A stretch of DNA of 48,851 nucleotides from a bacterium (GTDB lineage Bacteria > Chlamydiota > Chlamydiia > Chlamydiales > SM23-39). Under the pieces are notes generated by a model. That model was given only the letters and a program-made list of their open reading frames with translations. It had not been told where the DNA came from and searched no databases. How positions within the stretch are numbered: position 1 is the stretch's first letter; the number at the start of each line of letters is the position of its first letter. Below, piece by piece: positions 1 through 8,737 of this stretch. The stretch covers positions 1-48,851 of the forward strand of contig JAJXVT010000007.1 in assembly GCA_021781995.1 (NCBI GenBank), written 5' to 3'. The translations under genes and the position numbers were made by a program.

Positions 1-711
1 GTATATCACTGCCAGCTATCGGACGCTCAATTGGAACTGTACAAATCGTATGCTGCATCGGCACGAGACGAGTTGGTCAAATTGGTGGAACGCGATGGAT
101 TCGACAAGGTCCAAATTCATGTCTTGGCAACGTTGACTCGGCTCAAACAAATCTGCTGCCATCCTGCGATTTTTGCAAAAGAAAGACCGGAAATCGGCGA
201 CTCGGCCAAGTACGAAATGCTGCTTGAGCTTCTGCAAACGTTGGTGGAAAGCAAACATAAAACTGTGATTTTTAGCCAGTACACAAAAATGCTGCAAATT
301 ATGCGCGATGATTTTGAACAGCGGGGGATTTCGTTCTCTTACTTGGATGGCTCGTCCAAGAATCGCTTAGAAATCGTTCGGGAGTTTAATGAAAATCCCA
401 ATATCCCGGTCTTTTTGGTTTCGTTAAAGGCTGGCGGTACAGGATTGAATTTGGTCGGCGCAGATACTGTAATTCATTACGATATGTGGTGGAATCCAGC
501 GGTGGAAAGCCAGGCGACGGACCGCGTACATCGCTTAGGACAGAAAAATTCAGTCTCTTCATATAAATTAATTACTTTGAATACGATCGAAGAAAAGATC
601 GTCGAAATGCAGCGGCGTAAAAAAGGATTGGTCAAGAAAGTGGTGAGCTGCGATGATGAGGCAATCGCTAAGTTGACTTGGGAAGACGTACTCGAATTAT
701 TGCAGACTTGA
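1..711 (+). CDS. SNF2/SWI-family helicase, C-terminal part (5' end outside window)
   Basis: The frame is open from base 1, so only the C-terminal ~236 residues are present. They hold the second RecA-like lobe of a SNF2-type ATPase: a segment reading [12 protein letters not shown] (helicase motif IV region), [11 protein letters not shown] (motif V) and the motif VI region [10 protein letters not shown] with the arginine finger. Proteins of this family translocate on double-stranded DNA and remodel DNA-protein complexes or clear RNA polymerase. The gene ends four bases before mreB, so the two are probably co-transcribed. The same SNF2-mreB-pckG order is remembered from C. trachomatis (CT708-CT710), which supports the chlamydial assignment. 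The substrate in chlamydiae is not known from sequence. Confidence 0.93.
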   Translation, partial: VYHCQLSDAQLELYKSYAASARDELVKLVERDGFDKVQIHVLATLTRLKQICCHPAIFAKERPEIGDSAKYEMLLELLQTLVESKHKTVIFSQYTKMLQIMRDDFEQRGISFSYLDGSSKNRLEIVREFNENPNIPVFLVSLKAGGTGLNLVGADTVIHYDMWWNPAVESQATDRVHRLGQKNSVSSYKLITLNTIEEKIVEMQRRKKGLVKKVVSCDDEAIAKLTWEDVLELLQT

Positions 712-715
712 AATT

Positions 716-1804
716 ATGGAACAGACTACTACAGAGCTCATTAAAAAAAACTTGTTGGATGTACAGGCGATTTTGAAAAAGAAATTCCATCGCCTCTCGG
801 GAATTTTTTCGAGCGACATCGGCATTGACTTGGGAACGGCAAACACGCTGGTATATGTCCGCGGCAAAGGGATTGTTTTGGCAGAGCCTTCGGTCGTTGC
901 GGTGGATTCTTTGACAAATGAAGTGTTGGCTGTAGGCCATAAGGCTAAAGCTATGCTTGGTAAAACGCCTCGTAAGATTCATGCGGTGCGGCCGATGAAA
1001 GACGGGGTGATCGCTGATTTTGAAATTGCTGAAGGGATGTTAAAAGCGCTCATTAAGCGCGTGACTCCTGCCAGAAGTTTATTTCGGCCTCGTATTTTAA
1101 TTGCAGTGCCGTCGGGGATCACCGGGGTTGAAAAACGGGCAGTGGAAGATTCGGCATTACATGCCGGAGCTCAAGAGGTAGTGCTGATTGAAGAGCCGAT
1201 GGCTGCTGCGATTGGCGTTGATTTGCCGGTTCATGAACCGTCGGGCAATATGATCATCGATATCGGCGGCGGTACTACGGAAATCGCGATTATTTCACTT
1301 GGCGGTATCGTTGAGTCGAGATCTCTTCGCATAGCCGGCGATGAGTTCGATGATTGTATTATGAATTACATGCGCCGTACGTATAATTTGATGATTGGCC
1401 CGAGGACGGCTGAAGAGATCAAAATCACAATCGGCTCTGCTTACCCGTTGGGAAATCACGAGTTGGAAATGGAAGTTCGCGGCCGCGATCAGGTAGCTGG
1501 ATTGCCGATTACCAAGCGGATCAATTCAGTAGAAGTGCGCGAATGCCTTGCAGAACCGATTCAGCAAATCATTGAAAGTGTTAAGTTGACATTGGAAAAG
1601 TGTCCTCCTGAATTAGCTGCTGATTTGGTGGAGCGCGGTATGGTGCTCGCCGGCGGCGGAGCTCTCATGAAGGGCCTTGATAAGGCTTTGATTAAAGAGA
1701 CGGGCCTACCTGTTTGTGTCGCTCCGAACCCTCTTCTTGCAGTGTGCATGGGAACGGGGAAAGCGTTAGAATATCTCGATAAATTTAAGAAGAAAAAATC
1801 TTGA
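716..1804 (+). CDS. mreB: rod shape-determining protein MreB
   Basis: Bacterial actin homologue of 362 residues. An N-terminal extension of about 33 residues precedes the phosphate-1 motif [14 protein letters not shown]; phosphate-2 ([13 protein letters not shown]) and the adenosine motif ([11 protein letters not shown]) follow in order. MreB polymerises with ATP under the inner membrane and directs peptidoglycan synthesis. Chlamydiae lack FtsZ and are known to use MreB in division, so this is a core division gene here. The extension is longer than in E. coli MreB (347 residues) and could aid membrane or partner binding, which is inference. The ATG lies four bases after the SNF2 stop, and pckG starts within the last codons. 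Confidence 0.97.
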   Translation: MEQTTTELIKKNLLDVQAILKKKFHRLSGIFSSDIGIDLGTANTLVYVRGKGIVLAEPSVVAVDSLTNEVLAVGHKAKAMLGKTPRKIHAVRPMKDGVIADFEIAEGMLKALIKRVTPARSLFRPRILIAVPSGITGVEKRAVEDSALHAGAQEVVLIEEPMAAAIGVDLPVHEPSGNMIIDIGGGTTEIAIISLGGIVESRSLRIAGDEFDDCIMNYMRRTYNLMIGPRTAEEIKITIGSAYPLGNHELEMEVRGRDQVAGLPITKRINSVEVRECLAEPIQQIIESVKLTLEKCPPELAADLVERGMVLAGGGALMKGLDKALIKETGLPVCVAPNPLLAVCMGTGKALEYLDKFKKKKS

Positions 1805-3579
1805 AGAATTTACAGCAGTGGATTGAGGACATGCGGGCTTTATGCAGCCCGGTGTCCGTGTACACCTGCGACGGTAGCCGAGAGGAATTTGATCGGATCG
1901 CGCAAGAAATGGTTCTCAAAGGTACCTTAGTTCCCCTCAATGAAAAAAAACGCCCTCATAGTTTTTGGTGTCGTTCCCATCCTGATGATGTGGCGAGAGT
2001 GGAGGAAAATACATTCATTTGCTCGCGTAACAAAGAGCATGCGGGGCCGACTAATAATTGGAAAGATCCGCTTGAGATGCGAGAGTTTTTGCAAGAGCTG
2101 TATCGAGGATGTATGCAAGGCAGAACGATGTACGTCGTTCCATATTGCATGGGGCCGATCGCTTCGCCTTATGCGAGGATTGGAGTAGAAATTACAGATT
2201 CTCCTTATGTCGTTTTATCGATGTATTTGATGACTCGCATGGGTAAAGAAGTTCTTGCGCGGCTTGGCGATGGAGAATTTGTTCCGGGGGTTCATTCGGT
2301 GGGTCGGCCCTTGAAGCCTCAAGAAAAAGATGAATTATGGCCTTGCAATCCGGCCAATCGCTGGATCGTTCATTTTCCCGAGGATCGTGAAATCTGGTCG
2401 TACGGCAGCGGTTATGGCGGCAATGCTTTACTGGGTAAAAAGTGTTTTGCGCTGCGCATTGCCTCGGTTCTCGGCCGCGATGAGGGCTGGCTTGCAGAAC
2501 ATATGCTCATTTTGGGCATTACAAATCCTGAAGGGGAAAAAAAGTATATAGCTGCAGCTTTTCCAAGCGCTTGCGGTAAGACGAATTTGGCTCTGATGCA
2601 ATCTGCTTTACCGGGATGGAAGATTGAAGCTGGCGGAGATGATATCGCTTGGATTCATTTTGGGCCTGATGGACGTCTTTATGCGATCAATCCTGAAGCT
2701 GGGTATTTTGGCGTTGCCCCCGGGACTTCGATGAAGACCAATCCGAATGCGATGAAAACCTTTGAACATGATGCGCTTTTCACCAATGTTGCTTTAACAG
2801 AAGATAAGGATGTGTGGTGGGAAGGGATGGATAAAACGCCTCCCTCTAATTTGATTTCATGGCGTGGAGTCCCTTACGATCCTACCGCAGGTTTGCCGGC
2901 TGCTCATCCTAATTCACGATTTACTGTGCGTTCTTCGCAGTGCCCCGCTTATGATAAAGAAGCGGAAAATCCCTATGGCGTCCCCTTATCTGCAATCCTT
3001 TTTGGCGGGCGGCGTAGCGGTACTGTTCCTTTAGTGACGGAGGCATTTTCCTGGGCACATGGCGTTTTTATGGGCGCGTCGATTTCGTCGGAAACGACGG
3101 CAGCAGCTAAGGGTGAAGTGGGCAGAGTTCGTCACGATCCATTTGCTATGCTGCCCTTTTGCGGATACAACATGGGCGATTATTTTGCTCACTGGCTATC
3201 GATGGGAAAGCGCGGCGATAAACTCAAATTACCCCGCATGTACATGGTAAATTGGTTCCGCAAAAGCGATGGACAGTATCTCTGGCCCGGCTTTGGTGAT
3301 AATGGCCGTGTTTTGAAATGGATTTTTGAGCGCACATCGGATAAAGCGAGCGCAAAAAAGACCGAAATTGGATATGTTCCCGAAACGCTAGATTTATCAG
3401 GTCTTCATTTGCAACAGTCTCATCTAGACGAACTATTTTCGGTAAATAGGGAAGAGTGGCTAAAAGAGGCTAAAGAATTAGAGTCGTATTTTCAATTATT
3501 TGGCGAGCATATGCCGGATGCTTTGCTTCAAGAGCTTCGTGATTTAGAAAAACGATTGCTTGCAACAGATTCTCTATAG
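1801..3579 (+). CDS. pckG: phosphoenolpyruvate carboxykinase (GTP)
   Basis: A 592-residue GTP-dependent PEPCK (EC 4.1.1.32) that interconverts oxaloacetate + GTP and phosphoenolpyruvate + GDP + CO2, the entry point to gluconeogenesis. The kinase P-loop [14 protein letters not shown] contains the mobile reactive cysteine typical of the GTP class, and the [18 protein letters not shown] segment matches the conserved region after it. The best start is TTG at 1801, overlapping the last four bases of mreB, so translation is probably coupled. The family is usually about 600 residues, so the gene is complete. The order mreB-pckG is conserved in Chlamydiae. An imperfect hairpin begins at its stop codon. 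Confidence 0.97.
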   Translation: MKNLQQWIEDMRALCSPVSVYTCDGSREEFDRIAQEMVLKGTLVPLNEKKRPHSFWCRSHPDDVARVEENTFICSRNKEHAGPTNNWKDPLEMREFLQELYRGCMQGRTMYVVPYCMGPIASPYARIGVEITDSPYVVLSMYLMTRMGKEVLARLGDGEFVPGVHSVGRPLKPQEKDELWPCNPANRWIVHFPEDREIWSYGSGYGGNALLGKKCFALRIASVLGRDEGWLAEHMLILGITNPEGEKKYIAAAFPSACGKTNLALMQSALPGWKIEAGGDDIAWIHFGPDGRLYAINPEAGYFGVAPGTSMKTNPNAMKTFEHDALFTNVALTEDKDVWWEGMDKTPPSNLISWRGVPYDPTAGLPAAHPNSRFTVRSSQCPAYDKEAENPYGVPLSAILFGGRRSGTVPLVTEAFSWAHGVFMGASISSETTAAAKGEVGRVRHDPFAMLPFCGYNMGDYFAHWLSMGKRGDKLKLPRMYMVNWFRKSDGQYLWPGFGDNGRVLKWIFERTSDKASAKKTEIGYVPETLDLSGLHLQQSHLDELFSVNREEWLKEAKELESYFQLFGEHMPDALLQELRDLEKRLLATDSL

Positions 3580-3632
3580 AGCCAATTATAACACTGCTTT
3601 GCCTGGAAATGCGTTTTGCAACTGGTTCTATA
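3575..3632 (+). terminator. imperfect inverted repeat at the pckG stop, possible terminator
   Basis: Bases 3575-3587 pair with 3620-3632 over 13 positions, with one G-T wobble and one mismatch; the loop is 32 bases. The left arm begins two bases before the TAG stop of pckG and carries the sequence GAGCCAATT, which recurs in the hairpins at 7620 and 16463. The T-tract after the right arm is weak. Its position between convergent genes fits a terminator for pckG, but the structure is only moderately convincing. Confidence 0.35.
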
Positions 3633-3671
3633 ATAACCTTTTAGCCCTTAGTTTATGAGCACTCGCGTGAT

Positions 3672-3693
3672 TTTTACTGTTATCGCAGTAAAA
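3672..3693. terminator. short perfect hairpin between convergent pckG and radical SAM genes
   Basis: TTTTACTG at 3672-3679 pairs perfectly with CAGTAAAA at 3686-3693 around a six-base loop. It sits two bases beyond the stop of the minus-strand radical SAM gene, where its terminator would be expected. The stem is AT-rich and its own A/T ends would supply the U-run on either strand, so it could act bidirectionally. It is weak thermodynamically. Confidence 0.4.
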
Positions 3694-3695
3694 TC

Positions 3696-4562
3696 CTAGC
3701 TGTAGTCGTTTTTTTCACAGTTCTGACAGACAGGGTAGCTAGAGAGATCCTTGGTGAAATGTGCTAGACAAAAACGGAGATACTCTGGGCTGTCGAATAT
3801 TTCTTCAAGGGTTTGGGTTCGTAAGTTGCCAAAAATAATACTGGCATTAAAATCGTAACAACATGGAATGACGTTGAGATCCCATGTGATATTGAGAATG
3901 TACTTACGCATGCCATTTAAAACAGGGCACAGTTTATCTGGATTTGGGGCGTTATAAGTTCTTCCATCGCCATAATTATGGACATAGCCCCATGGAAGTA
4001 TAGAAAACCCAAGTCCTTGAAGCCAATCGGTGAATGCGGGTTGTTTGTCCAAGGATGCGATCGGAAGCGTGGACGCAATATTGTCGGAAGCGAGTTTAAT
4101 TGTGGTATGTAAATGGGACTGGGGACGTTGCATAGCTATACTCAACGCTTGTAGGTTTTTTTTCACCAATGCAAAGCCATCGTACCCGTGCACGGCTTGG
4201 TAGGATTGAGGGGTATATCCATAAAGGCTCACTCCAATGGAGTCGAGGCCGGCATCCGCAAGCTGATTGAAGGTGTCTTCTTGCAACCGGACGCCCAAGG
4301 TGGAAAATATATGCGCTTTACTGTTGGGAAAATGGGTTTTTAATATTTTGACTTTTTGCGCTAATTTGCGATCGAGCAGTGGTTCTCCAAAACCGTGCAA
4401 ATGAAAATGACCATCAAAAGAGCCTAATCGTTGGAGAGTGAGAGTGAAGTCTTCTATGGACATATAGCCTAGCGCTCTTGTGTGTTGATCGCGTGGGCAC
4501 ATTACGCATCGATAACGGCAAGAATTGGTGTTTTCAATGTGGACTTCTAAAAATTGGGGCAT
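3696..4562 (-). CDS. radical SAM protein with SPASM-like C-terminus
   Basis: A 288-residue radical SAM enzyme. The CxxxCxxC motif that binds the SAM-cleaving 4Fe-4S cluster is Cys15, Cys19, Cys22 (CRYRCVMC), followed by a GFGEPLL motif that contacts SAM. The C-terminal 80 residues contain a Cys pair (VIPCCYD), a Cys in RFCLAHF and a final CQNC, a spacing typical of SPASM/Twitch domains that hold auxiliary clusters, often in enzymes acting on peptides or proteins. The substrate is unknown. The ATG overlaps the end of the C39-like peptidase gene by 16 bases, so the two are translationally coupled and probably act together. No small precursor-peptide gene is evident nearby. Confidence 0.88.
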   Translation of the reverse strand: MPQFLEVHIENTNSCRYRCVMCPRDQHTRALGYMSIEDFTLTLQRLGSFDGHFHLHGFGEPLLDRKLAQKVKILKTHFPNSKAHIFSTLGVRLQEDTFNQLADAGLDSIGVSLYGYTPQSYQAVHGYDGFALVKKNLQALSIAMQRPQSHLHTTIKLASDNIASTLPIASLDKQPAFTDWLQGLGFSILPWGYVHNYGDGRTYNAPNPDKLCPVLNGMRKYILNITWDLNVIPCCYDFNASIIFGNLRTQTLEEIFDSPEYLRFCLAHFTKDLSSYPVCQNCEKNDYS

Positions 4563-5473
4563 GATAGACTCGTTTTTTGAAATATGTAGGCTATGCGGCC
4601 ACGGCGATTCCAGGCGTGTATAAAATCATTTAAATCATATTTGGAGTGTGTTTGTTCTGCTGAAGGAAAAGCTGGATCTATGCATAACACTTTGTTTTGT
4701 TCAGGATCGTAACCGGTGATTGCAATGAGATGTCCGCAAGAATAAGGCAGGGCGCTGCCAGGTAGGGGGCCTCGTACGCTGACAATGACGGGAATGCCTT
4801 GTTTTAAGTGTTGATAAATGGCATCAAAGCCGCTGAGCCTTTCAACCCAGCACTGCCATGTTGGTCCAAGTATAGTGGATGCTGCGGCAATGTTCAAAAC
4901 CCAATTGCCAAAAATATCAAATTCTCTATCCCATGCGTCTTGGGCAAACTGGATTGGGTCTATGGATGGATTGTCTTGAAGATAGCGAATAACAGCGGTA
5001 GTTGATGTGGGGGAGCATAGATCCATGCAACGTGGGTGTTGAAGGGTTGTCTGCGATAAGCCCTCTAGCGGTAAGGAGATCGCATCGTACATAGAGGGGC
5101 TGTCTAACGGGGTATGGTTATTGATAAAGACGTGCAGGTTGTCGATGCGCGCGGGGGGTAGATGGTCTGTGGAGTCAATTTTAATTCTAAACCCCGTAGC
5201 TTTTTCATGGTTTAATACGTTGACTGTATCTTGGTATACTTCTACGGGCCTGTTGGGATCGGTCATTTGAAAGCTGGATTGGCCTTGGCAACCCCAGGAT
5301 GCGTAGGGGAGCCAAATAGACCACACATCCGTGTATAGGCTGACATAAAATTGATATTGTGCGTCTGTTGGACGGTCTGCATTCCAGCTCAGTATGAGTT
5401 CATCGAATGGGGCTACATTTGGCTCCACCCATTCTTGGCACGGACCGGCGTGATGATACACTGTGTTAATCAT
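4547..5473 (-). CDS. C39-like (papain-fold) cysteine peptidase family protein
   Basis: 308 residues with no signal peptide. The C-terminal half is a Peptidase_C39_2-type domain: nucleophile Cys153 in LCSPTSTTAV, His248 in SCGHLIAITGYD and Asp266 in CIDPAF, so the triad looks intact. The N-terminal 140 residues have a beta-rich look with several Trp residues and resemble the accessory domain found before C39-like domains in actinobacterial proteins; that resemblance is from memory. The start overlaps the S46 peptidase stop by eight bases and the 3' end overlaps the radical SAM gene by 16 bases. It may trim a peptide or cleave an amide for the radical SAM partner. The exact role is unknown. Confidence 0.78.
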   Translation of the reverse strand: MINTVYHHAGPCQEWVEPNVAPFDELILSWNADRPTDAQYQFYVSLYTDVWSIWLPYASWGCQGQSSFQMTDPNRPVEVYQDTVNVLNHEKATGFRIKIDSTDHLPPARIDNLHVFINNHTPLDSPSMYDAISLPLEGLSQTTLQHPRCMDLCSPTSTTAVIRYLQDNPSIDPIQFAQDAWDREFDIFGNWVLNIAAASTILGPTWQCWVERLSGFDAIYQHLKQGIPVIVSVRGPLPGSALPYSCGHLIAITGYDPEQNKVLCIDPAFPSAEQTHSKYDLNDFIHAWNRRGRIAYIFQKTSLSCPNF

Positions 5474-7547
5474 TCAACGGTTCCTGTAATTCTTGTATCA
5501 ATCGTGAGGAGTGATAAACGTTTTGAAGAGCTTCTAAAATTGCGCGGCTATGAACGCTCGTGGCTCGGCCTTGTACGTCGCTGTAGGCAAAACTCCAGAT
5601 AATAGATTCAATATTACCATCAAAAATTAATCCTACGAGCTCTTTGTTTTGATTGATTACGGGACTTCCGGAATTGCCTCCGATGATGTCATTGGTCGAG
5701 ACGAAGTTGAATGGAGTTGTCATATCGAGCGAGGCTTTGTTTGAGATCCAAGAAGGGGGAAGGTCGTAGGGCGGAGTAAAGTGATGTTGCTCAGCTGTTG
5801 CAAAAAGTCCTTCTAGTTGTGTTTGAGGAACGACTTGTTTGTCATTTTGTTCGTAGCCTTTCATAGTGCCGATGGAAAGTCTGAGAGTAAATGTCGCATC
5901 GGGGTAAACGGATTGTCCGTAACGGGCGAATAAAATCTTGGCAATTTGTGAATAGGATTCATTTTGTACGCTATCGAGTTCGATTTCTTTGCGTTTGCGC
6001 ACAGCTCGAGCGTAAGGATCAATCGATTTGGCCAAAACTAAAAGTGGATCGGTGCTTTGTTCTATTAGCTTGGGATTATTGAAGAGATGTTCTCTTACTG
6101 ATAAATCCATGAGTTTAGTGTGAGCGAGTAGATCGGAAGGGGAGTTAGCTTTGAGCAATTTAGATACGGGGTGGCGTTTGCCTAAAACGGAAATGGTACG
6201 GGCAAAGGAATCTTCTAGTTCTACTTGGTCTAGGCTTGGATAGACTGGCACGGTGGAAAGCAATTGTAATTTTAGGGTGGGAATTTCTGTTTGTGCAAAT
6301 TCTTTGAGTCGTTGGTCATTGGGTTTTTCGCTTTCTACTGCGTAGCGGACGAGTTGCTTAGCCCATGAATAAAGCTGACTGTAATGCGAGGCGGCTCCTT
6401 CTAAAACGGTGTATTCGGGATAATAGGAGCGGGCACCTTTCAGTGCTTTTTGTAAATTGTTCCAAGGGGCTTTTCCGTATTGCTTTTGAAGCTGATTTTC
6501 GAATTGACGTTTGTCAGCGATGATGGGGAGTTGTTTGAAGCTTTTGTGGAGATTGTCGACGACTTTTTGCGCATTTTCAATGGAAAATAATTCGTCTTGC
6601 GCGATTCTGCGATGTTCAGGGCTTTGTGTTCCAAAAGCAGTCAATGCAGCGCGAGATTTTTTAAGCCACTTGCGTAGAAAATCGATGTTGAATTTGCGGA
6701 CAAATTGAACATGAGCGGAAGTGAGCATTCGTTTTGTTGTTCCGGGATTTCCTGAGACAAACAGGGGTTCATCGGGGGTGGGCCCGGTGGCGCTCAATTT
6801 AAAATAGTGAGGAGTCGCAAGGGGTTCCCCATTGTCGTAAATACGAAAAAAGCAACAATCGAGATCGTAGCGAGGGTATTCGAAATTAGCTTCATCCCCA
6901 CCGAAAAATGCGATGCTTTTTTCCGGTGCCATAACCAATCGGATATCGGTATAGCGGCGATAGAGGTATAGATTGTAAATTGCTCCTTGATAAAGAGCGA
7001 CAATTTCCGGTTGCAATCCTGTTTGCTGCTGAGCCGTTTCTTTGATGCGAGCCATGGCTGCTTTACGAGCATATTCTTTTTCTTCATCGGTGGGCTTGGA
7101 CTCTGTAGCTTGTTTGATTTCGTCAGTGATATCGCGAATAGAAATCAATTGATCGGCATAAAAATCAGGAACGGGGAGTTCGTCTTCTAAAAGAGGAGCT
7201 AAAAACCCTTCTTTCATCAAGTCCTTTCCTTGTTGCGATAAATTATATATCGCAGTTGCCCCGACGTGATGATTCGTAAGGATGAGGCCTTGGGCTGATA
7301 CAAATGACCCGGAACCGCCGGCACTGATGCGAAGCGATGCTTTCTGTACGTGATCAATCCAATCTTGCGATAGTTCAACTCCGTATTTTTCTTGAATTTG
7401 TTTTAAGGGTAAATGATTGAATGGCCACATGCCCTCTTCTGCGCATACAGCGCTTGCGATGATACATGTAAGTGCTTGGATCCATCGTTTTGTGATATGT
7501 GCACAGAAACGTGCGAAAGAAAAAAACATCGGGAGGCATTGTTTCAT
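5466..7547 (-). CDS. S46 family dipeptidyl-peptidase (DPP7/DPP11-like), exported
   Basis: A 693-residue S46 serine peptidase, close to the usual ~710. An N-terminal hydrophobic segment ending near ASAVCAEEG is a signal peptide. The chymotrypsin-fold catalytic residues are visible: a His93/His94 pair in LTNHHVG and Ser626 in GGNSGSP. FFGGDEANFEYPRYDLD is a family hallmark around the catalytic Asp region. The position that sets P1 specificity in this family (Gly in DPP7, Arg in DPP11) is Gly644 in FDGN, suggesting DPP7-like removal of dipeptides after hydrophobic residues. It probably acts in the periplasm, feeding peptide uptake. The ATG at 7547 has an AAAGGA ribosome site. It is first in an overlapping operon with the C39-like and radical SAM genes. 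Confidence 0.93.
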   Translation of the reverse strand: MKQCLPMFFSFARFCAHITKRWIQALTCIIASAVCAEEGMWPFNHLPLKQIQEKYGVELSQDWIDHVQKASLRISAGGSGSFVSAQGLILTNHHVGATAIYNLSQQGKDLMKEGFLAPLLEDELPVPDFYADQLISIRDITDEIKQATESKPTDEEKEYARKAAMARIKETAQQQTGLQPEIVALYQGAIYNLYLYRRYTDIRLVMAPEKSIAFFGGDEANFEYPRYDLDCCFFRIYDNGEPLATPHYFKLSATGPTPDEPLFVSGNPGTTKRMLTSAHVQFVRKFNIDFLRKWLKKSRAALTAFGTQSPEHRRIAQDELFSIENAQKVVDNLHKSFKQLPIIADKRQFENQLQKQYGKAPWNNLQKALKGARSYYPEYTVLEGAASHYSQLYSWAKQLVRYAVESEKPNDQRLKEFAQTEIPTLKLQLLSTVPVYPSLDQVELEDSFARTISVLGKRHPVSKLLKANSPSDLLAHTKLMDLSVREHLFNNPKLIEQSTDPLLVLAKSIDPYARAVRKRKEIELDSVQNESYSQIAKILFARYGQSVYPDATFTLRLSIGTMKGYEQNDKQVVPQTQLEGLFATAEQHHFTPPYDLPPSWISNKASLDMTTPFNFVSTNDIIGGNSGSPVINQNKELVGLIFDGNIESIIWSFAYSDVQGRATSVHSRAILEALQNVYHSSRLIQELQEPLND

Positions 7548-7619
7548 CGAGCAGTCCTTTCGGAAAGACTGTACTGGATTTACTGTAAATGAATCAAGAG
7601 GGCTGTGAAACAGTCTGAA

Positions 7620-7651
7620 GAGCCAATTGTAATCAGACTCGCAATTGGCTC
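7620..7651. terminator. 10-bp perfect hairpin downstream of the tandem ndk genes
   Basis: GAGCCAATTG at 7620-7629 pairs perfectly with CAATTGGCTC at 7642-7651 around a 12-base loop. It lies 19 bases after the stop of the minus-strand ndk paralogue, within the 5' region of the S46 gene. It resembles a terminator, but the T-tract on the minus strand is poor. The same GCCAATTG arm occurs in the hairpin at 16463-16525. Confidence 0.5.
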
Positions 7652-7670
7652 ATTGGTCAGGCTTTTTATA

Positions 7671-8177
7671 TTATTTGGAAAAGAGTTCGCTTTCTTTAAA
7701 GAACAAAGCTATCTCTTTTTGCGCATTTTCCGGACAGTCCGATCCATGTATCGCATTATGCTGGATATCGGTACCAAAATCGGAGCGGATCGTCCCAGGG
7801 GACGCATCTGCAGGATTGGTACTACCCATGATTTGGCGGTTCACAGCAACGGCATCCGGTCCTTCTAACACCTGAACTACGATAGGTCCAGATGTCATAA
7901 AGGCAACTAAATCATTGAAAAATGCTTTATCTTTGTGCGCTGAATAAAAGGATTTGGCTTGTTCCGTTGTAAATCGGATCATTTTTGATCCTATTACTTT
8001 CAATCCACCATTTTCGAGATATTCTAAAATCTCGCCGATTTGACAACTAGCGACTGCATCGGGTTTGATGATGGACAGGGTGCGTTCGATCTCAACGGGT
8101 TTCGTTTCTTCTGCCACATTGGGTTCTGCGCTAAAAAGATTGACGCAAGCTAAAAAAAGGAGTGCTTTTTTCCACAT
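7671..8177 (-). CDS. nucleoside diphosphate kinase paralogue with predicted signal peptide
   Basis: The proposed start at 8177 gives 168 residues. The sequence begins MWKKALLFLACVNLFSAEP, a charged then hydrophobic segment like a signal peptide, with a Cys that might act as a non-canonical lipobox. From about residue 31 it is a full [13 protein letters not shown] at the N-terminus of the fold and the active-site His in NAIHGSDC. NDKs transfer gamma-phosphate from NTPs to NDPs through phospho-His. A longer frame reaches 8297 but would overlap the cytosolic ndk, and its extra residues look non-native. The gene lies 10 bases after the canonical ndk and is clearly a tandem duplicate. Export would place it in the periplasm or envelope, which is unusual for this family. 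Confidence 0.85.
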   Translation of the reverse strand: MWKKALLFLACVNLFSAEPNVAEETKPVEIERTLSIIKPDAVASCQIGEILEYLENGGLKVIGSKMIRFTTEQAKSFYSAHKDKAFFNDLVAFMTSGPIVVQVLEGPDAVAVNRQIMGSTNPADASPGTIRSDFGTDIQHNAIHGSDCPENAQKEIALFFKESELFSK

Positions 8178-8187
8178 ATTGAGCTGC

Positions 8188-8634
8188 CTATTTTCTTGGG
8201 TGAAGATCGCTTTGTTTAAAGAAAAATGCAATTTCAGTTTTCGCGTTTTGCGGACTGTCTGAACCGTGTACGGCATTGCGTTCGATGCTGGTTGCAAAGT
8301 CCGCTCTCACTGTACCAGGGGCTGCTTTTGCAGGATCGGTAGCGCCCATGATTTGACGGTTTTTTAAAACTGCATTCTCCCCTTCGAGCACCATTGCAAG
8401 AATTGGGCCGGATGTCATGAATTCAACAAGCTCGCCAAAGAAAGGACGCCCTTTATGGATGGCATAAAATTCTTCAGCTTCTTGTTGTGTTAAGTGAACC
8501 ATTCTGGCTGCTACGACGCTAAGGCCCTCTCTTTCAAAATACTCGATGATGTTGCCAATTTGGTTTTGCCCGACAGCATCAGGTTTAATGATCGAAAGAG
8601 TCTGTTCCAGAACTTGAGTCGTTGTTTGTGCCAT
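8188..8634 (-). CDS. ndk: nucleoside diphosphate kinase (cytosolic copy)
   Basis: 148 residues, the normal length for bacterial NDK. It shows [12 protein letters not shown] at the start, [14 protein letters not shown] in the middle and the phospho-accepting His in NAVHGSDS. It keeps NTP pools balanced by phosphate exchange between NTPs and NDPs. It has no signal peptide, unlike its downstream paralogue at 7671-8177, with which it forms a two-gene operon (10-base gap). An AT-rich gap of about 100 bases separates it from the divergent glycosyltransferase gene and must hold both promoters. Confidence 0.97.
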   Translation of the reverse strand: MAQTTTQVLEQTLSIIKPDAVGQNQIGNIIEYFEREGLSVVAARMVHLTQQEAEEFYAIHKGRPFFGELVEFMTSGPILAMVLEGENAVLKNRQIMGATDPAKAAPGTVRADFATSIERNAVHGSDSPQNAKTEIAFFFKQSDLHPRK

Positions 8635-8737
8635 TAGAAAATCTCCAAAAATTTTTGAAATGCATAGGTATTGTAATCGAGGAGCCTATTAAGAACCTAT
8701 CGAAAAATGTGGAAAATTGCATAATATCTAACATCTC

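Noticed and set aside
3580-3695. A precursor peptide for the radical SAM operon
   Set aside because: I looked for a short ORF with a ribosome site here and upstream of the S46 gene and found none that is convincing.
7605-7875. Frames of 76-87 residues on the plus strand over the ndk paralogue
   Set aside because: They are antisense shadows of the exported NDK gene, whose motifs are clear.
8178-8297. A 40-residue N-terminal extension for the NDK paralogue
   Set aside because: It overlaps the cytosolic ndk 3' end in another frame, and the residues are unlike a leader, whereas the internal Met is followed by a clear signal-like segment.
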